Assembly (NCBI RefSeq): GCF_017832355.1
Contig: NZ_JAFIBY010000001.1
Coordinates: 744,001 to 808,000 of the forward strand
DNA length: 64,000 nt
Reading direction: 5' to 3'
Origin: Serratia sp. PL17
GTDB taxonomy: Bacteria; Pseudomonadota; Gammaproteobacteria; Enterobacterales; Enterobacteriaceae
Shown: one piece after another, positions 51,457-61,006 of the stretch
How positions within the stretch are numbered: the first letter of the stretch is position 1
Layout: each line of letters starts with the position of its first letter
Notes under the pieces: generated by a model
Told to the model about the DNA's origin: nothing
Database searches by the model: none
What the model saw: only the letters and a program-made list of their open reading frames with translations
Program-made: the position numbers and the translations under genes

Positions 51457-51886
51457 CATTGACGCTATTTTAGCCGTAGGAACTAAAGCGAAGCTGGAAG
51501 TCCGCGGCGGGAAAATCAAGAAAGTGCGACGCCAGCCAGAGCTGGAGGAGCAAGCGGCGTTGATTGAATGGGCAGATAAAACGGTTATCGATGACATACG
51601 GATCGGGGATTACCTGATCCATATCCCCAATGAGGGAAAACGCGGGCCAAAGGCGGCAAGGGATGCGAAACGACTTGGGCTAAGGGCTGGGGTTCCTGAT
51701 TTATTTCTGGCGCTGCCACGTGGAGGCTACGCGGGGTTGTGGATTGAGATGAAGTCAACAGAAGGGACCGAAACTAAAGAGCAAAAAGATTGGCGAAATA
51801 ATTTGTGCAGTGCAGGGTACAAATCATCGGTATGTTTTGGGTATGATATGGCAGTGCAGTGTATTACAGATTATTTAGTTGAGTGA
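51440..51886 (+). CDS. VRR-NUC domain nuclease
   Basis: 148 residues from ATG 51440 (17 bases inside the preceding gene; an in-frame ATG at 51431 is also possible). PELEEQAALIEWADKT, HIPNEGKRGPKAARDAKRLGLRAGVPDLFLALPRGGYAGLWIEMKSTEGTETKEQKDW in order is the VRR-NUC fold, with PD and E-x-K catalytic residues. Phage-encoded members are structure-specific or Holliday-junction-type nucleases. GC-richer than its neighbours, so it is likely an original phage gene, like the DUF1364 gene. Confidence 0.9.
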   Translation: MQILNSIDAILAVGTKAKLEVRGGKIKKVRRQPELEEQAALIEWADKTVIDDIRIGDYLIHIPNEGKRGPKAARDAKRLGLRAGVPDLFLALPRGGYAGLWIEMKSTEGTETKEQKDWRNNLCSAGYKSSVCFGYDMAVQCITDYLVE

Positions 51887-51939
51887 TACTTAGCTATGAA
51901 ATAATAACAGAATCATTAAAATAACAACAGAAGGCCTAC

Positions 51940-52725
51940 ATGAGCGAAAGCAACAACTTAGTCAACATATGCTATGAGGGGACTTCCGGCTCTAGCGATA
52001 TTAGAACTTGTTATATTGAAGGGATTTTGCACTTCTCTCTTAAGGATATTCTTATAGTTCTAAATAAAGAGAATAGAGAGTTGGGTGATAGTAATCCGAC
52101 AAGACACATACCTACTTTAATTAAATCTCTGATAGTAGATCTTGATACGGATGAGTACACCCCCATGCCTGCGGATAAAGCGGCATTTGATGAAGATAGG
52201 GAACTATTCGTTACTCAGCCAGGTTTAAACAGAATAATGGGGAATGATAAATCCAAAGCGGGGAGAAAATTCCAACGTTGGTTATATCATGAAGTTGTTC
52301 CATCATTGACGAAGCATGGTTTCTATCCGCCGCCACAAGCACCTCAAGGTTCTGCCTTATCGCAAACTGCGGAAATTATGGCGCAAAATGCTCGAGTATT
52401 GGCAGATACAATTCGTCGTCAAGATGAGTTGGAGCAGGTTGTTTCTGGCGTGAAAAGTGAAATTAAAGATGTTGCGAGTAGAGTGCAAAAACTTGAAGGC
52501 GAGTCAGATTCTGAATTTATTTCAACAGTTAGGCAATGGTTTGAAAAAAATAATTTAGACTTATCATCTGAAGATGAGTTGTCTGTTGTTGCATGGTGTG
52601 AAAAATTAAGTATTCAGGATGCAAAGCCTCAACAGCCTTGTCCTTCAGGCGAAAGGATTCGCACTAAATTCTATCAGATTGTAATTGAGAAAGCGAAATT
52701 AATGTTGGAAAACAGGCGGACTTAA
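51940..52725 (+). CDS. BRO-N domain protein (antirepressor-like) with coiled-coil
   Basis: 261 residues. The BRO-N domain occupies about 1-128: YIEGILHFSLKDILIVL, NPTRHIPTLIKS, FVTQPGLNRIMGNDKSKAGRKFQRWLYHEVVPSLTKHGFY, where the last segment is diagnostic. A coiled-coil follows (RRQDELEQVVSGVKSEIKDVASRVQKLEGE) and a C-terminal helical module that is not a known antirepressor domain. It lies 79 bases upstream of the TIR gene on the same strand and is equally AT-rich. It may be a phage antirepressor or a regulator/sensor of the TIR protein. Confidence 0.85.
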   Translation: MSESNNLVNICYEGTSGSSDIRTCYIEGILHFSLKDILIVLNKENRELGDSNPTRHIPTLIKSLIVDLDTDEYTPMPADKAAFDEDRELFVTQPGLNRIMGNDKSKAGRKFQRWLYHEVVPSLTKHGFYPPPQAPQGSALSQTAEIMAQNARVLADTIRRQDELEQVVSGVKSEIKDVASRVQKLEGESDSEFISTVRQWFEKNNLDLSSEDELSVVAWCEKLSIQDAKPQQPCPSGERIRTKFYQIVIEKAKLMLENRRT

Positions 52726-52804
52726 AAATATTTTTATTATAATTTTATTTTTGTTTGGTTGTGATTAATTAGATGATGATGTCTTGAATTAAAAAGGTGA
52801 TTGC

Positions 52805-53587
52805 ATGTCAACGAGACTCTTTTTAAGTTGGTCGGGGGAACGCAGTAAGTTAGTAGCAGATCTTCTCGATGAGTGGGTTCAATGTGTATTACAAGCTTGC
52901 GAACCTTGGATGTCAAGTAAGGATATCGATAGAGGAGCTTTGTGGTTTACAGAAATTGCAAGTCAACTCCACACATCAACTCTCGGCGTGGTCTGTCTTA
53001 CAAAAGAAAACAAGGAAAAACCATGGATTCTATTCGAGGCAGGCGCATTGGCAAAAGGACTTTCTTCTAGCCGAGTTTGCGTTTTTCTAGTTGACCTTGA
53101 TCCAACAGATGTTGGAAACCCACTGGCTCAGTTTAATCATACGCTCCCAAATAAAGAGGGTGTGTATAGTTTAATTCGAACAATAAACTCATCATTGGGT
53201 GAGTTGATGTTGAAGGATCATGTGCTGGATAAAGTATTTGAAACGTATTGGCCGCAGTTTGAGCACGAATTCAATGAGGTAATTACTAGTACTCCAGATG
53301 CAGGTCAAGTTGCTGAACGTACAGAAAGTGATATCCTTAGTGAGGTTTTACAAACTTTAAGGTCTGTTGACAGAAGGGTTAGGGAACTTGAAAAACCAAA
53401 GAGTAGTGTTTTTAAATTTTCTTCTTCGGACGAAAATTCAAAGTCAAGTGACCCATACATAAAGAGTATAAATAAAATTATTTCATCCATGAGCCAGGAA
53501 GAACTCAAGGACTACATTAAAACTAACGGAAATACAGTTTTAAATGTAAAGTTTAAAAGCGATAGCCTAGATGAGGGTAAAGAATAA
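52805..53587 (+). CDS. TIR-domain protein, putative NAD-targeting defence effector
   Basis: 260 residues. The TIR domain covers about 1-150: RLFLSWSGERSKLVADLLDEWV, SKDIDRGALWFTEIASQLHTSTLGVVCLTKENKEKPWILFEAGALAKGL. E78 in LFEAGAL is at the place of the catalytic Glu of NADase TIRs. The C-terminal ~100 residues contain a short coiled-coil (ESDILSEVLQTLRSVDRRVRELEKP) and a Ser-rich linker, which may mediate oligomerisation or binding to a partner. AAAAGGTG precedes the ATG. Next to the BRO-N gene; no Thoeris ThsA/ThsB-type or STING partner is seen. Confidence 0.87.
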   Translation: MSTRLFLSWSGERSKLVADLLDEWVQCVLQACEPWMSSKDIDRGALWFTEIASQLHTSTLGVVCLTKENKEKPWILFEAGALAKGLSSSRVCVFLVDLDPTDVGNPLAQFNHTLPNKEGVYSLIRTINSSLGELMLKDHVLDKVFETYWPQFEHEFNEVITSTPDAGQVAERTESDILSEVLQTLRSVDRRVRELEKPKSSVFKFSSSDENSKSSDPYIKSINKIISSMSQEELKDYIKTNGNTVLNVKFKSDSLDEGKE

Positions 53588-53706
53588 TTATCTAAATTTA
53601 AAATTAATAAATTTATGAGTTTTTTGTAATTATAACTACACACCCTATTTATTTATATAAATGTCTATAAAATGAGTCCTGTGAACAAATCACAGGACTG
53701 ACCAAA

Positions 53707-54339
53707 ATGACCAACGCAATAGAACAACTCATAAAAATGCACGATCCGCGTTGTGTAAGTGCGGAGTCAATGAATGTAGGTCGTGGGCGTACCTCACTGA
53801 CCAGGGAGCAGATTCTCGGAGCATTCGCCGCCGCGCAGCACCAGCATTCAGTCGGCCTTGACCTGCTGATGACGAAGTACCGCAACGAATTCAAGGCGGA
53901 ACAGCGGCTACGCGCAGCGATCAATAAATGGGTGAATCAGCGCCCGCATCCCGAGCGCGCGGCTGCTGCATGTCAGTTAGCCCTGAGTATGGTACTCGAG
54001 CGTAAGCTCCAACAGGTTGCGCTGTTTACTGCAGCGAACCGCAACCGCTCATTCGTGAACGTGCTGACTGAGCAGCAGGAAGCGCCGAAGGCCGTTAACC
54101 CGGACAAGAAAGGCAGCATGCAGACCAGCTTTACTGCGCCTGTCGTCCGCATTACCGATCTGCAAAAACAGAAGGGTGATGAAGTTGATATGCAGATCGT
54201 CCATAAGCTGAGCAAGCGTCCGACCAGAGGACATGCAGGGCTTCCAGTTATGGAAATCCAAGAAGCAGGATGGCACTACTCCAGCAGCACCTGCCGCCAC
54301 AACTCCACAGGGCTAGGCGCCGTCACAACTGCCCGATAA
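53707..54339 (+). CDS. Hypothetical phage protein (late-regulator-like position)
   Basis: 210 residues, GC-richer than the cargo on both sides. The segment SLTREQILGAFAAAQHQHSVGLDLLMTKYRNEFKAEQRLRAAINKW is helical and basic; RPHPERAAAACQLALSMVLERKL follows. Position and composition resemble phage antitermination-type proteins, but I cannot identify the family. The last ~30 residues (VMEIQEAGWHYSSSTCRHNSTGLGAVTTAR) are unlike the rest and may be read after a frameshift. Confidence 0.6.
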   Translation: MTNAIEQLIKMHDPRCVSAESMNVGRGRTSLTREQILGAFAAAQHQHSVGLDLLMTKYRNEFKAEQRLRAAINKWVNQRPHPERAAAACQLALSMVLERKLQQVALFTAANRNRSFVNVLTEQQEAPKAVNPDKKGSMQTSFTAPVVRITDLQKQKGDEVDMQIVHKLSKRPTRGHAGLPVMEIQEAGWHYSSSTCRHNSTGLGAVTTAR

Positions 54340-54593
54340 TTCGTTTGCTGCAGGGTATCTGAGAGAGATGCGTCAGCAGTCGCAGCGGCAACAACAGTAA
54401 ACATCAGGCGATGCATAAGCGTATTTAAATACTGCGCTTTTGCATTTTACGGTCATTTATTGGCGTATCCATCTGTTTTATTTGAATTAATTAGGTTGTA
54501 AATTATTGTTTCCTTAATGGTTAAGGATGCTTGCCATTGCTGAAACAACAAACTTTTCCGTAGTGTCGTTGACAGGAATGCAATAAAATAATA

Positions 54594-54609
54594 CTGTGTT
54601 TACATACAG
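54594..54609. promoter_or_regulatory. LexA box upstream of the 58-aa gene
   Basis: CTGTGTTTACATACAG (CTGT-N8-ACAG), 62 bases before the GTG of the 58-aa gene. The rest of the 54340-54593 interval is AT-rich and shows no other element or gene that I can support. Confidence 0.75.
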
Positions 54610-54671
54610 TTAATTGAAAAAAATCACTTAGATTCAGATTGATATGTTAAACCTCTGCTGGGGAGATTTTT

Positions 54672-54848
54672 GTGACACTGGGCAATGAAGATGCATTAGC
54701 CAGCTTAGCTGCACTTTTGGAATTACTTACACACTGCGATGAAGATACGAAAATTGAAACCGTGCAGACAACTGCGTTGCTCGGGTGGACTTTATTACAG
54801 CAAATAACTTTAGGAAATAAACAACCAATGAACTCTAAGTTAAAGTAG
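54672..54848 (+). CDS. 58-aa putative SOS-controlled protein
   Basis: 58 residues from a GTG with GGGGAG upstream: MTLGNEDALASLAALLELL, THCDEDTKIETVQTTALLGW, TLLQQITLGNKQPMNSKLK. Two amphipathic helices; not a DinI or TisB sequence. A perfect LexA-type box precedes it, so it should be expressed on DNA damage. It lies 84 bases upstream of the KAP NTPase gene on the same strand with no terminator between them, so both may be SOS-induced together. The family is unknown to me. Confidence 0.6.
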   Translation: MTLGNEDALASLAALLELLTHCDEDTKIETVQTTALLGWTLLQQITLGNKQPMNSKLK

Positions 54849-54932
54849 AGGGCTATTGTTGACGATTTTAAAATCGAGAGGTAATGTATATAATTATTTT
54901 AACTTAGAAAATAGATATTTTGAGATATAATT

Positions 54933-56636
54933 ATGAGTGAAATAGTTTCAAGAATTAAACGTTTGCTGAGTGATGATTCCGTAATGCCTATGTATCTTAT
55001 GACTGGGGATTGGGGAAGTGGAAAAACGTACTTTATAAAAAACACATTAACTGAAGAAATTAAAAGTGAAGGAAAAAATATAAAGTATTTGTCTGCATAT
55101 GGGATTGAATCACTGTCTGATTTTAGAGATAAATATCTTTCAGTATTCATTACAGGTGAGGAAAGTTCGGCTTCATTTGGCGGGAGTGCACTCGACACCG
55201 CTTTAAGTATTTCATCGGAAATAGATAGTAAAGCTTCAGGTGTTTTTTCCTCGTTGGTGAAAGGATTTGGTGGAGTAGCAAAAAAAATAGCGATTAATAA
55301 CTTGCCAAAATCAGTTGTAATCATAGATGATATAGAAAGAATAAAAGATAAAGATTTAATAAGTAAAGTTTTAGGTGAGCTGTTAAGCTTTGCTGAAGCT
55401 GGTAAGACAGATATTATCGTTGTATCCAACACAGATAAGTTAAGCGAGAATGTTGACGACATAGAGAAAGTATTCTCCGAGGTGATTACATTTAATCTCG
55501 GGTTTAAAGAGTCTATAGGAATAGCATTTGAGAAAAGTAATCTTAAGATAAAAGAGTTTGATGAAATCCTTAATTTATCTGTGTTGTTAAATGCAACTAA
55601 TCTTCGCGTTTCTATAAAGGCAGCTAGACGGTTCAATGAAGTAATACAGAAAGTGTTATTGTGTTCAGAGATTAATCATGAATTAGCAAGAATTATTTTA
55701 CTTAAAGCTATATTTATAATATGTCATGGTCATTATTCATTTTCATTTGATAAAAACAAAATAATTAAGTTATTTAATGTGTTCGACGGGAAGGATTTAA
55801 CGGGAAATGAAAAGGTCATCCACTCAATAGTTAAAAATAACATTAGAACACCACCAGATGATTTAGTGTCTTATTGCTGTGGTTTGGGTTGCGATATTTT
55901 AGACCTTAATATCATCGACTATTTGCCAGTGTTAAATAAACCTGAGGATTACTTATCAAGTTGGCAGGATTTTTCTTTGAATGATGAAGAGTATATTAAG
56001 GCAGTGGATATATCAAAGGAGTACTTGTTCGGCGAGGGGGTTAAAGACCCAAATAAATGGGTGCGCCTGGCTGAGTTTATATATTACAAGGGTAAGAATG
56101 GGTACTTTGAAATTCCGGAGGGGACGGTAGATAAGTATATAGAACGTCTTCTTTTCGTAGTTGATAACGGTATCTTTGATAAAATAAGTAGGTTTTCAGA
56201 AATATATATATCACATAGTGTATGTGATGATATGAGACCGGTTTGTGAAAGGTTAATTACTAGGTTAAATAAAGACAGGGACAGATATAGTGTTGAGGTT
56301 CTAAAGGAAAGAATGAAAGCTTCATTCTCTTTAGTGAAAGTTGAATTAACTAGCGACTACTCTATTAAACCTATTTTAAATGAGATCGGAGCTGAGTTTG
56401 TTTTTGACTGTATAAAATCCTGGGGATATGAAGATTTATTCTCCATGCAACCATTTCTTAGAGCAAGGTATAATCCTGGAAATATAATGGATTACTTGTC
56501 TGATGAGGTTGTTTTTTTGAGCGAGTTACGCTATCTAATATTTAATTATAAAGCGTCACTAGAGAATGGTAGGAGTAAAGGTTATCTCAATGATATATGT
56601 GATGTCATAATTATTATTTTAAGAAATATTAATTAG
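54933..56636 (+). CDS. KAP-type P-loop NTPase, putative defence protein
   Basis: 567 residues, strongly AT-rich. Walker A GDWGSGKT at 25-32 and Walker B VVIIDDIER at 128-136 are followed by a sensor-1-like IIVVSNTDKL; the insertion between them (ASFGGSALDTALSISSEIDSKASGVFSSLVKGFGGVAKKIA) is where KAP NTPases carry membrane helices, but here it is only mildly hydrophobic. The C-terminal ~300 residues are helical and unassigned. KAP and related STAND-like NTPases are common in phage-defence loci. A terminator follows, so it ends the unit that begins at the LexA box. Confidence 0.78.
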   Translation: MSEIVSRIKRLLSDDSVMPMYLMTGDWGSGKTYFIKNTLTEEIKSEGKNIKYLSAYGIESLSDFRDKYLSVFITGEESSASFGGSALDTALSISSEIDSKASGVFSSLVKGFGGVAKKIAINNLPKSVVIIDDIERIKDKDLISKVLGELLSFAEAGKTDIIVVSNTDKLSENVDDIEKVFSEVITFNLGFKESIGIAFEKSNLKIKEFDEILNLSVLLNATNLRVSIKAARRFNEVIQKVLLCSEINHELARIILLKAIFIICHGHYSFSFDKNKIIKLFNVFDGKDLTGNEKVIHSIVKNNIRTPPDDLVSYCCGLGCDILDLNIIDYLPVLNKPEDYLSSWQDFSLNDEEYIKAVDISKEYLFGEGVKDPNKWVRLAEFIYYKGKNGYFEIPEGTVDKYIERLLFVVDNGIFDKISRFSEIYISHSVCDDMRPVCERLITRLNKDRDRYSVEVLKERMKASFSLVKVELTSDYSIKPILNEIGAEFVFDCIKSWGYEDLFSMQPFLRARYNPGNIMDYLSDEVVFLSELRYLIFNYKASLENGRSKGYLNDICDVIIIILRNIN

Positions 56637-56698
56637 TAAAGAAAATTTAAATATAGGTTTATTTTTTATTGTATTGATGTAAGTATGGGAATGATGCC

Positions 56699-56729
56699 AA
56701 GCCTCGCTCTAACCAGCGGGGCTTTTTTT
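56699..56729 (+). terminator. Terminator after the KAP NTPase gene
   Basis: AAGCCTCGCT (56699-56708) pairs with AGCGGGGCTT (56715-56724, one G-T pair), then TTTTT. Confidence 0.8.
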
Positions 56730-56752
56730 ATGCCTAAATTCTGGAGCCTCAA

Positions 56753-57004
56753 ATGGCCTACGATCCGCAACAACAGCGACCTGAAGAGCAAGCATTAAAC
56801 AACAACCGCGAAGCGCTGAACATCAGGCAGCCAGGTGAAATTGGCAGCACTGGTTTTGACTGGGAGCAGGTGCGTAAAGCGCGCGAGGCCTCCGGCCGAA
56901 AATCGATAGTTCCCGATCCAAGTGTAGGTATAAAAGATTTGGGACTATCAGCAGTATCCGCGCCATTTGACGCCGTTAGCGGCTTAACTCAGTTTGCTAC
57001 CTGA
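56753..57004 (+). pseudogene. 5' fragment of a large phage polyvalent protein
   Basis: 83 codons from ATG (GGAGCC upstream): MAYDPQQQRPEEQALNNNREALNIRQPGEIGSTGFDW and onward, polar and Gln/Asn-rich as in N termini of injected virion proteins. The frame ends at a TGA, while the downstream part of the protein continues in another frame from 56994. The junction lies near 56990-57005, so a deletion with frameshift has removed most of the gene. Confidence 0.6.
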
Positions 57005-59951
57005 ACTCATTGCCGATCCGGTCGCGGTGATGCGATCTGCCACTGAGGGGGATGCTATCGTCTCATTGGTTGAGGCCAAGGATGTTTACGGTAACCCAGT
57101 GATTGCAGCCATTCATCTTAATGGGAAGGGCGCTGGGTTTGCTGAGATCAACAAGATTGCGAGCGTTTACGGGAAGGACAATAACGTAGCGTTACAGCGT
57201 CAGTTGGATAACAACCTGCTGTACCTGAATAATGGAAAAGCCGCTAAGTGGCTTCATGCAGTCGGGCTCCAATTGCCCGAGGCGAACACCCTTAGCGGCT
57301 CAAGTAAAAATATACTCTCTCCAGATGATATCCGCAAGAACACCGCGCTGTACTCCCGTACTGGTGAAGCCGCTATGGACGAGATCACCAACAGAAAAAT
57401 GGGGTTCAACGTCGAAAAAGGGAAGGTCGAAAAGGCCAAAGACTTTTACGGCATGGTGAAGTCGAAGGACAGAACGGAGCTGAAAAGCTGGCTGCAGGAA
57501 ATGGGCCGAAAACTGAACACCAAAACCTTCGACGGTATGGCACCGCTCAAGTATGCGGAAGACGCTGATGGCAAATCAGATGCCCGATCATCGGCATACA
57601 TTGGCGCGCGTATGGCTGCCGGCGCTGGTTCAGTCACTGCGGCCACTCTGGAACATGGCCTGCCTAAATACAATAAAGCTGATGGTGTTGTAGAGCGGCA
57701 AGCGGGAACAGGTAAAGAGGATTCACTTATGGGTATTCTTGATGCCCTGGGTAATCATCGCGAAAACTTCCTGAAATGGATTGCCGGCCACCGGTCTGAG
57801 CGCCTGATGGCTGAAGGGAAATAAAACAACTTTACGGCTGACGAGATCGCCTACATGAAAGGGCTGAGTAAGGGCAATGAAACGCTGTTCGATGCCCAGA
57901 AGAAGAAATATGACGCCTTCATTAAGTCGATTCTGGATCTGCAGCAGGATATGGGCCTTATTGATCCGGAGAGTCGAGCCAACTGGGAAAGCGCCTGGTA
58001 TCTGCCGTATTACCGTGAGGCGGAAGACGGCGAAGTGAAGGGGCCGTGGAGTACGAGGGGCATCGCCAACCAAAGCAGTACCGTCCGCAAGCTGAAAGGT
58101 AGCGAACTGACGATCAAGGATCCGATTGAGAACTTGTTCAACTACGTGGCCAAGTCAGTGGACGCATCGATGAAGAACGAGGCGATGCGCCGCGCCGTGG
58201 TTAACCTGGTTGACACCAACATGCTGGAGGTGATCGAGTCACCGAACAAAATGGACTTCGAGCGGATCGGCAAGGATGTGGTGAGGGTATTTACCGACGG
58301 TAAAGAGCAACTGGTGCAAGTTAATGACCCTGAACTTTACCGTGCATTCACCATGATCGACTTGGAGCGAAGCAGTTCTGCATTTATGAAAGCGGCGCGC
58401 CAAGCGAAGAAGGTGCTGACGATCGGCACAACCAGCATGCCGGACTTCATCATCCGTAACTTCTTGCGTGACTCCCTCCATTCGTGGGCTATTAATAAAG
58501 ACGGTTTTAAGGCCGGTATTGATTCTTTCTCCGGGTTTAAAAAAGCACTTAAAACCGATGATAGTCTTATCGATATGATGTTCGCCGGCGCTACGTTTGG
58601 TGGCGGATATTCCAACGTCTATGATCCAGCTTCAACTGCGTGCTCAATCCGTGGCGTGCTGCGCTGTAAAGGGTATACCGACAGCCAGATTAAAGAGTTC
58701 GAGTCGTCCATTGTTAAAAGTGGCAACGATGTCATGGATAAATTGGGATCTGGGCTTGAAAAGTATCGTCACCTCAGTGAGGCGGCGGAGAACGCCAACC
58801 GTCTGGCCACGTATGAGGCGGCAATAAAATCGGGTAAGGGGAAGGCACAGGCGGCATTTGAATCGCGTGATTTGATGGACTTCAGCATGATGGGTGACAG
58901 CAAGATCATGATTAACCTCAGTGACATGTTGCCGTTCTTTAACGCCCGCATGCAGGGGTTGAGTAAGTTGGGCAGGGCGATTAAAGAGGATCCGCAATCG
59001 GTTCTCAAACGAGGTGGCATGATTACCGCCGCTTCACTGGCACTGCTGGCGCTTAACTGGGATGACAAGCGCTATGAAGAATTGCCAGACTGGGATAAAG
59101 ACACCTATTGGCATTTCTTCCTTCCAGGTGGGCTACATGTGCGCTTACCTAAGCCGTTTGAGATAGGACTTTTGTTCGGTACGTTGCCGGAGCGGCTTGT
59201 TCGAACTTTCGGTGGACAAGATACCCCAGGTAAATTTGGTAAGCTGGTGGCCCACAACTTCATGGAGACAATGGCCTTCAACCCAATCCCACAGGTAGCA
59301 ATGCCGATCGCCGAGGCGTATGTGAATTACGACTTCTTCAAAGGTGGGCCGATTGAGAACATGGCGGACAGCAACCTGATTGCTGGTGCCAGATATAACG
59401 ACCAAACCAGCCTGCTGATGCGTGAAATCGGTGAAGCCACAAACTTATCCCCGAAGATGCTGGATCACATCATTCAGGGATATACCGGCAGCCTGGGCGC
59501 GTATGTTATGGGGGCGACCAATATTATGATGCGTGGCATGCAGGGTAATGGAGAAACGGCGTCTATGCGACTGGACGAAATGCCGGTAATTAAATCTCTT
59601 TTGCGCGGTTATGGTGATGATCCGGCAAAGTCTACTCAGTTCAGTGAGGACTTCTACCAGATGATGACGCAGGTGAATCAGATCAGTAGCACCATCAATT
59701 CTTACCGGAAGCAGGGGCGAATTGAAGATGCTCAAGAGCTGCAGGCGGAAAACAGGGAAAAGCTGTCACAACGGAAGGTGTTAACGGCGACGCAGACAGA
59801 GATCCGCCAGTTGAATAACCGGATTGAGCTGGTGCGTATTGATCGTATTCTGACGGCAGAGCAGAAAAGGGAAAGGGTTGACCGCTTTATGGCTCAACGA
59901 AACAAACTGGTGCAACAGGCGGTAGAAAGGGTGAATCCATATTTCAATTAG
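56994..59951 (+). pseudogene. 3' part of a MuF/LPD38-type polyvalent phage protein, with in-frame stop
   Basis: Two open stretches in one frame, 56994-57824 and 57855-59951, are separated only by a TAA at 57822-57824; reading through gives LMAEGK-stop-NNFTADEIAYMKGLS without loss of similarity-like continuity. The first part has a MuF C-terminal-like segment (GNPVIAAIHLNGKGAGFAEINKIASVYGK). The second (698 aa) carries the LPD38-type C-terminal region: DFSMMGDSKIMINLSDMLPFFNARMQGLSKL, DKDTYWHFFLPGGLHVRLPKPFEIG, and a final coiled-coil. Such giant proteins are packaged and injected with phage DNA. Here the gene is dead. Confidence 0.75.
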
Positions 59952-60124
59952 TGATGAAGCGTGCATTCCAGTTAGATAAAGGGTTGAGCTAACGTTGGTT
60001 CTGACATTTAACTTTTTAGCAGCATACAATAAGCACGACTCACAGATGTGACTTGTTTTTCTTTACTTTCCCTTGTTATGGAATGATGATGGTTTGATGA
60101 AAAATAACGTTAAGGTATCAATAG

Positions 60125-60727
60125 ATGATTGACTTACCTGACAACAAAGAGCGTCAAGAGCAATTTATAGCGATCATTTTGTTGAATGAAGCCCGAGGCA
60201 TGATGTCTGATCTCTCGGTTCAACCAGGACTGATGTTCGCTTTTATGGAAATAACAGAGGAAGAATATGAGAGCTGCCTGAATTATATATGCAGAATATT
60301 ATTTGCTTGCTATAGAAATGGTGAGCTGAAATTCATAATTAACTGTACTGGTCAGAAATTAAACGGATACGCACTGATTTTCGAACATCCTGATCCATCG
60401 TATTCATGGTATTGCCACAAGATTTATGTTTTTGAAGAATTTCGTAATCAAGGGATTGGTAAAATATTGATTAATGGGCTGCTGGATGAATCACAAAATA
60501 TTACTTTGTTATGCAATCCTAGTCTTGTTTCGTTCTATGAAAAATCAGGAATGAAATTCGCTGGGACGTATAAAATACCAGAAGATACAGTTGATTTTGA
60601 ATTTACAAAAGAAATGTATAACGGATTAGCGATAATGAATGGAACAGGTGTGTCTGGACCAGCACCCATTTTCATGTTAAATGACAATGATGTAAAGAAA
60701 ATGTTGTCGATTATTGGTAAGATATAA
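60125..60727 (+). CDS. GNAT-family N-acetyltransferase
   Basis: 200 residues. The acetyl-CoA site is in HKIYVFEEFRNQGIGKILINGLL (R/Q-x-x-G-x-G/A), and LLCNPSLVSFYEKSGMKFAGTYKI is the usual C-terminal strand-helix. It has extra N-terminal (about 60 aa) and C-terminal segments. The substrate is unknown. It is AT-rich, lies in the right-end cargo position of the prophage next to an 83-aa gene 27 bases downstream, and could be a toxin-like acetylase or a modification enzyme. Confidence 0.82.
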   Translation: MIDLPDNKERQEQFIAIILLNEARGMMSDLSVQPGLMFAFMEITEEEYESCLNYICRILFACYRNGELKFIINCTGQKLNGYALIFEHPDPSYSWYCHKIYVFEEFRNQGIGKILINGLLDESQNITLLCNPSLVSFYEKSGMKFAGTYKIPEDTVDFEFTKEMYNGLAIMNGTGVSGPAPIFMLNDNDVKKMLSIIGKI

Positions 60728-60754
60728 TTCACTCTAGAGTGATAAGGAATCTAA

Positions 60755-61006
60755 ATGGAAGATACACTAGAAAAATATTACGCTAGTTTTACGGAGAAAT
60801 CGCTTAAGGAACTTCATGAGGGGGCGACCCGTGCTTACGATAATGATCGCAATTTGACTCCGCAACAAAAAGATAGTGCCAGATACTTCGGTAGTCCTTT
60901 TGCTTATTATGGCACTGATGAAGAAAAAGACTGGCCTGAACATGTGGAAGCAATTGAGAATGTTATGAAAGAGAAGGGTATTTCATTTACAAGAATAATT
61001 CGCTAG
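60755..61006 (+). CDS. Hypothetical 83-aa cargo protein
   Basis: 83 residues: MEDTLEKYYASFTEKSLKEL, HEGATRAYDNDRNLTPQQKDSARYFGSPFAYYGTDEEKDWPEHVEAIENVMKEKGI in order. Acidic and soluble. AAGG precedes the ATG and the gene follows the GNAT gene by 27 bases on the same strand, so they may be a pair. Small acidic proteins in this layout often act as immunity or antitoxin partners; that is only a guess. Confidence 0.62.
   Translation: MEDTLEKYYASFTEKSLKELHEGATRAYDNDRNLTPQQKDSARYFGSPFAYYGTDEEKDWPEHVEAIENVMKEKGISFTRIIR

Noticed and set aside
52805-53587. Thoeris system
   Set aside because: No ThsA-type SIR2 or other NAD-sensing partner is next to the TIR gene; the neighbour is a BRO-N protein.
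54899-55636. 245-codon frame on the minus strand
   Set aside because: It is antisense to the 5' part of the KAP NTPase gene, whose P-loop motifs are clear; AT-rich DNA gives long antisense frames.
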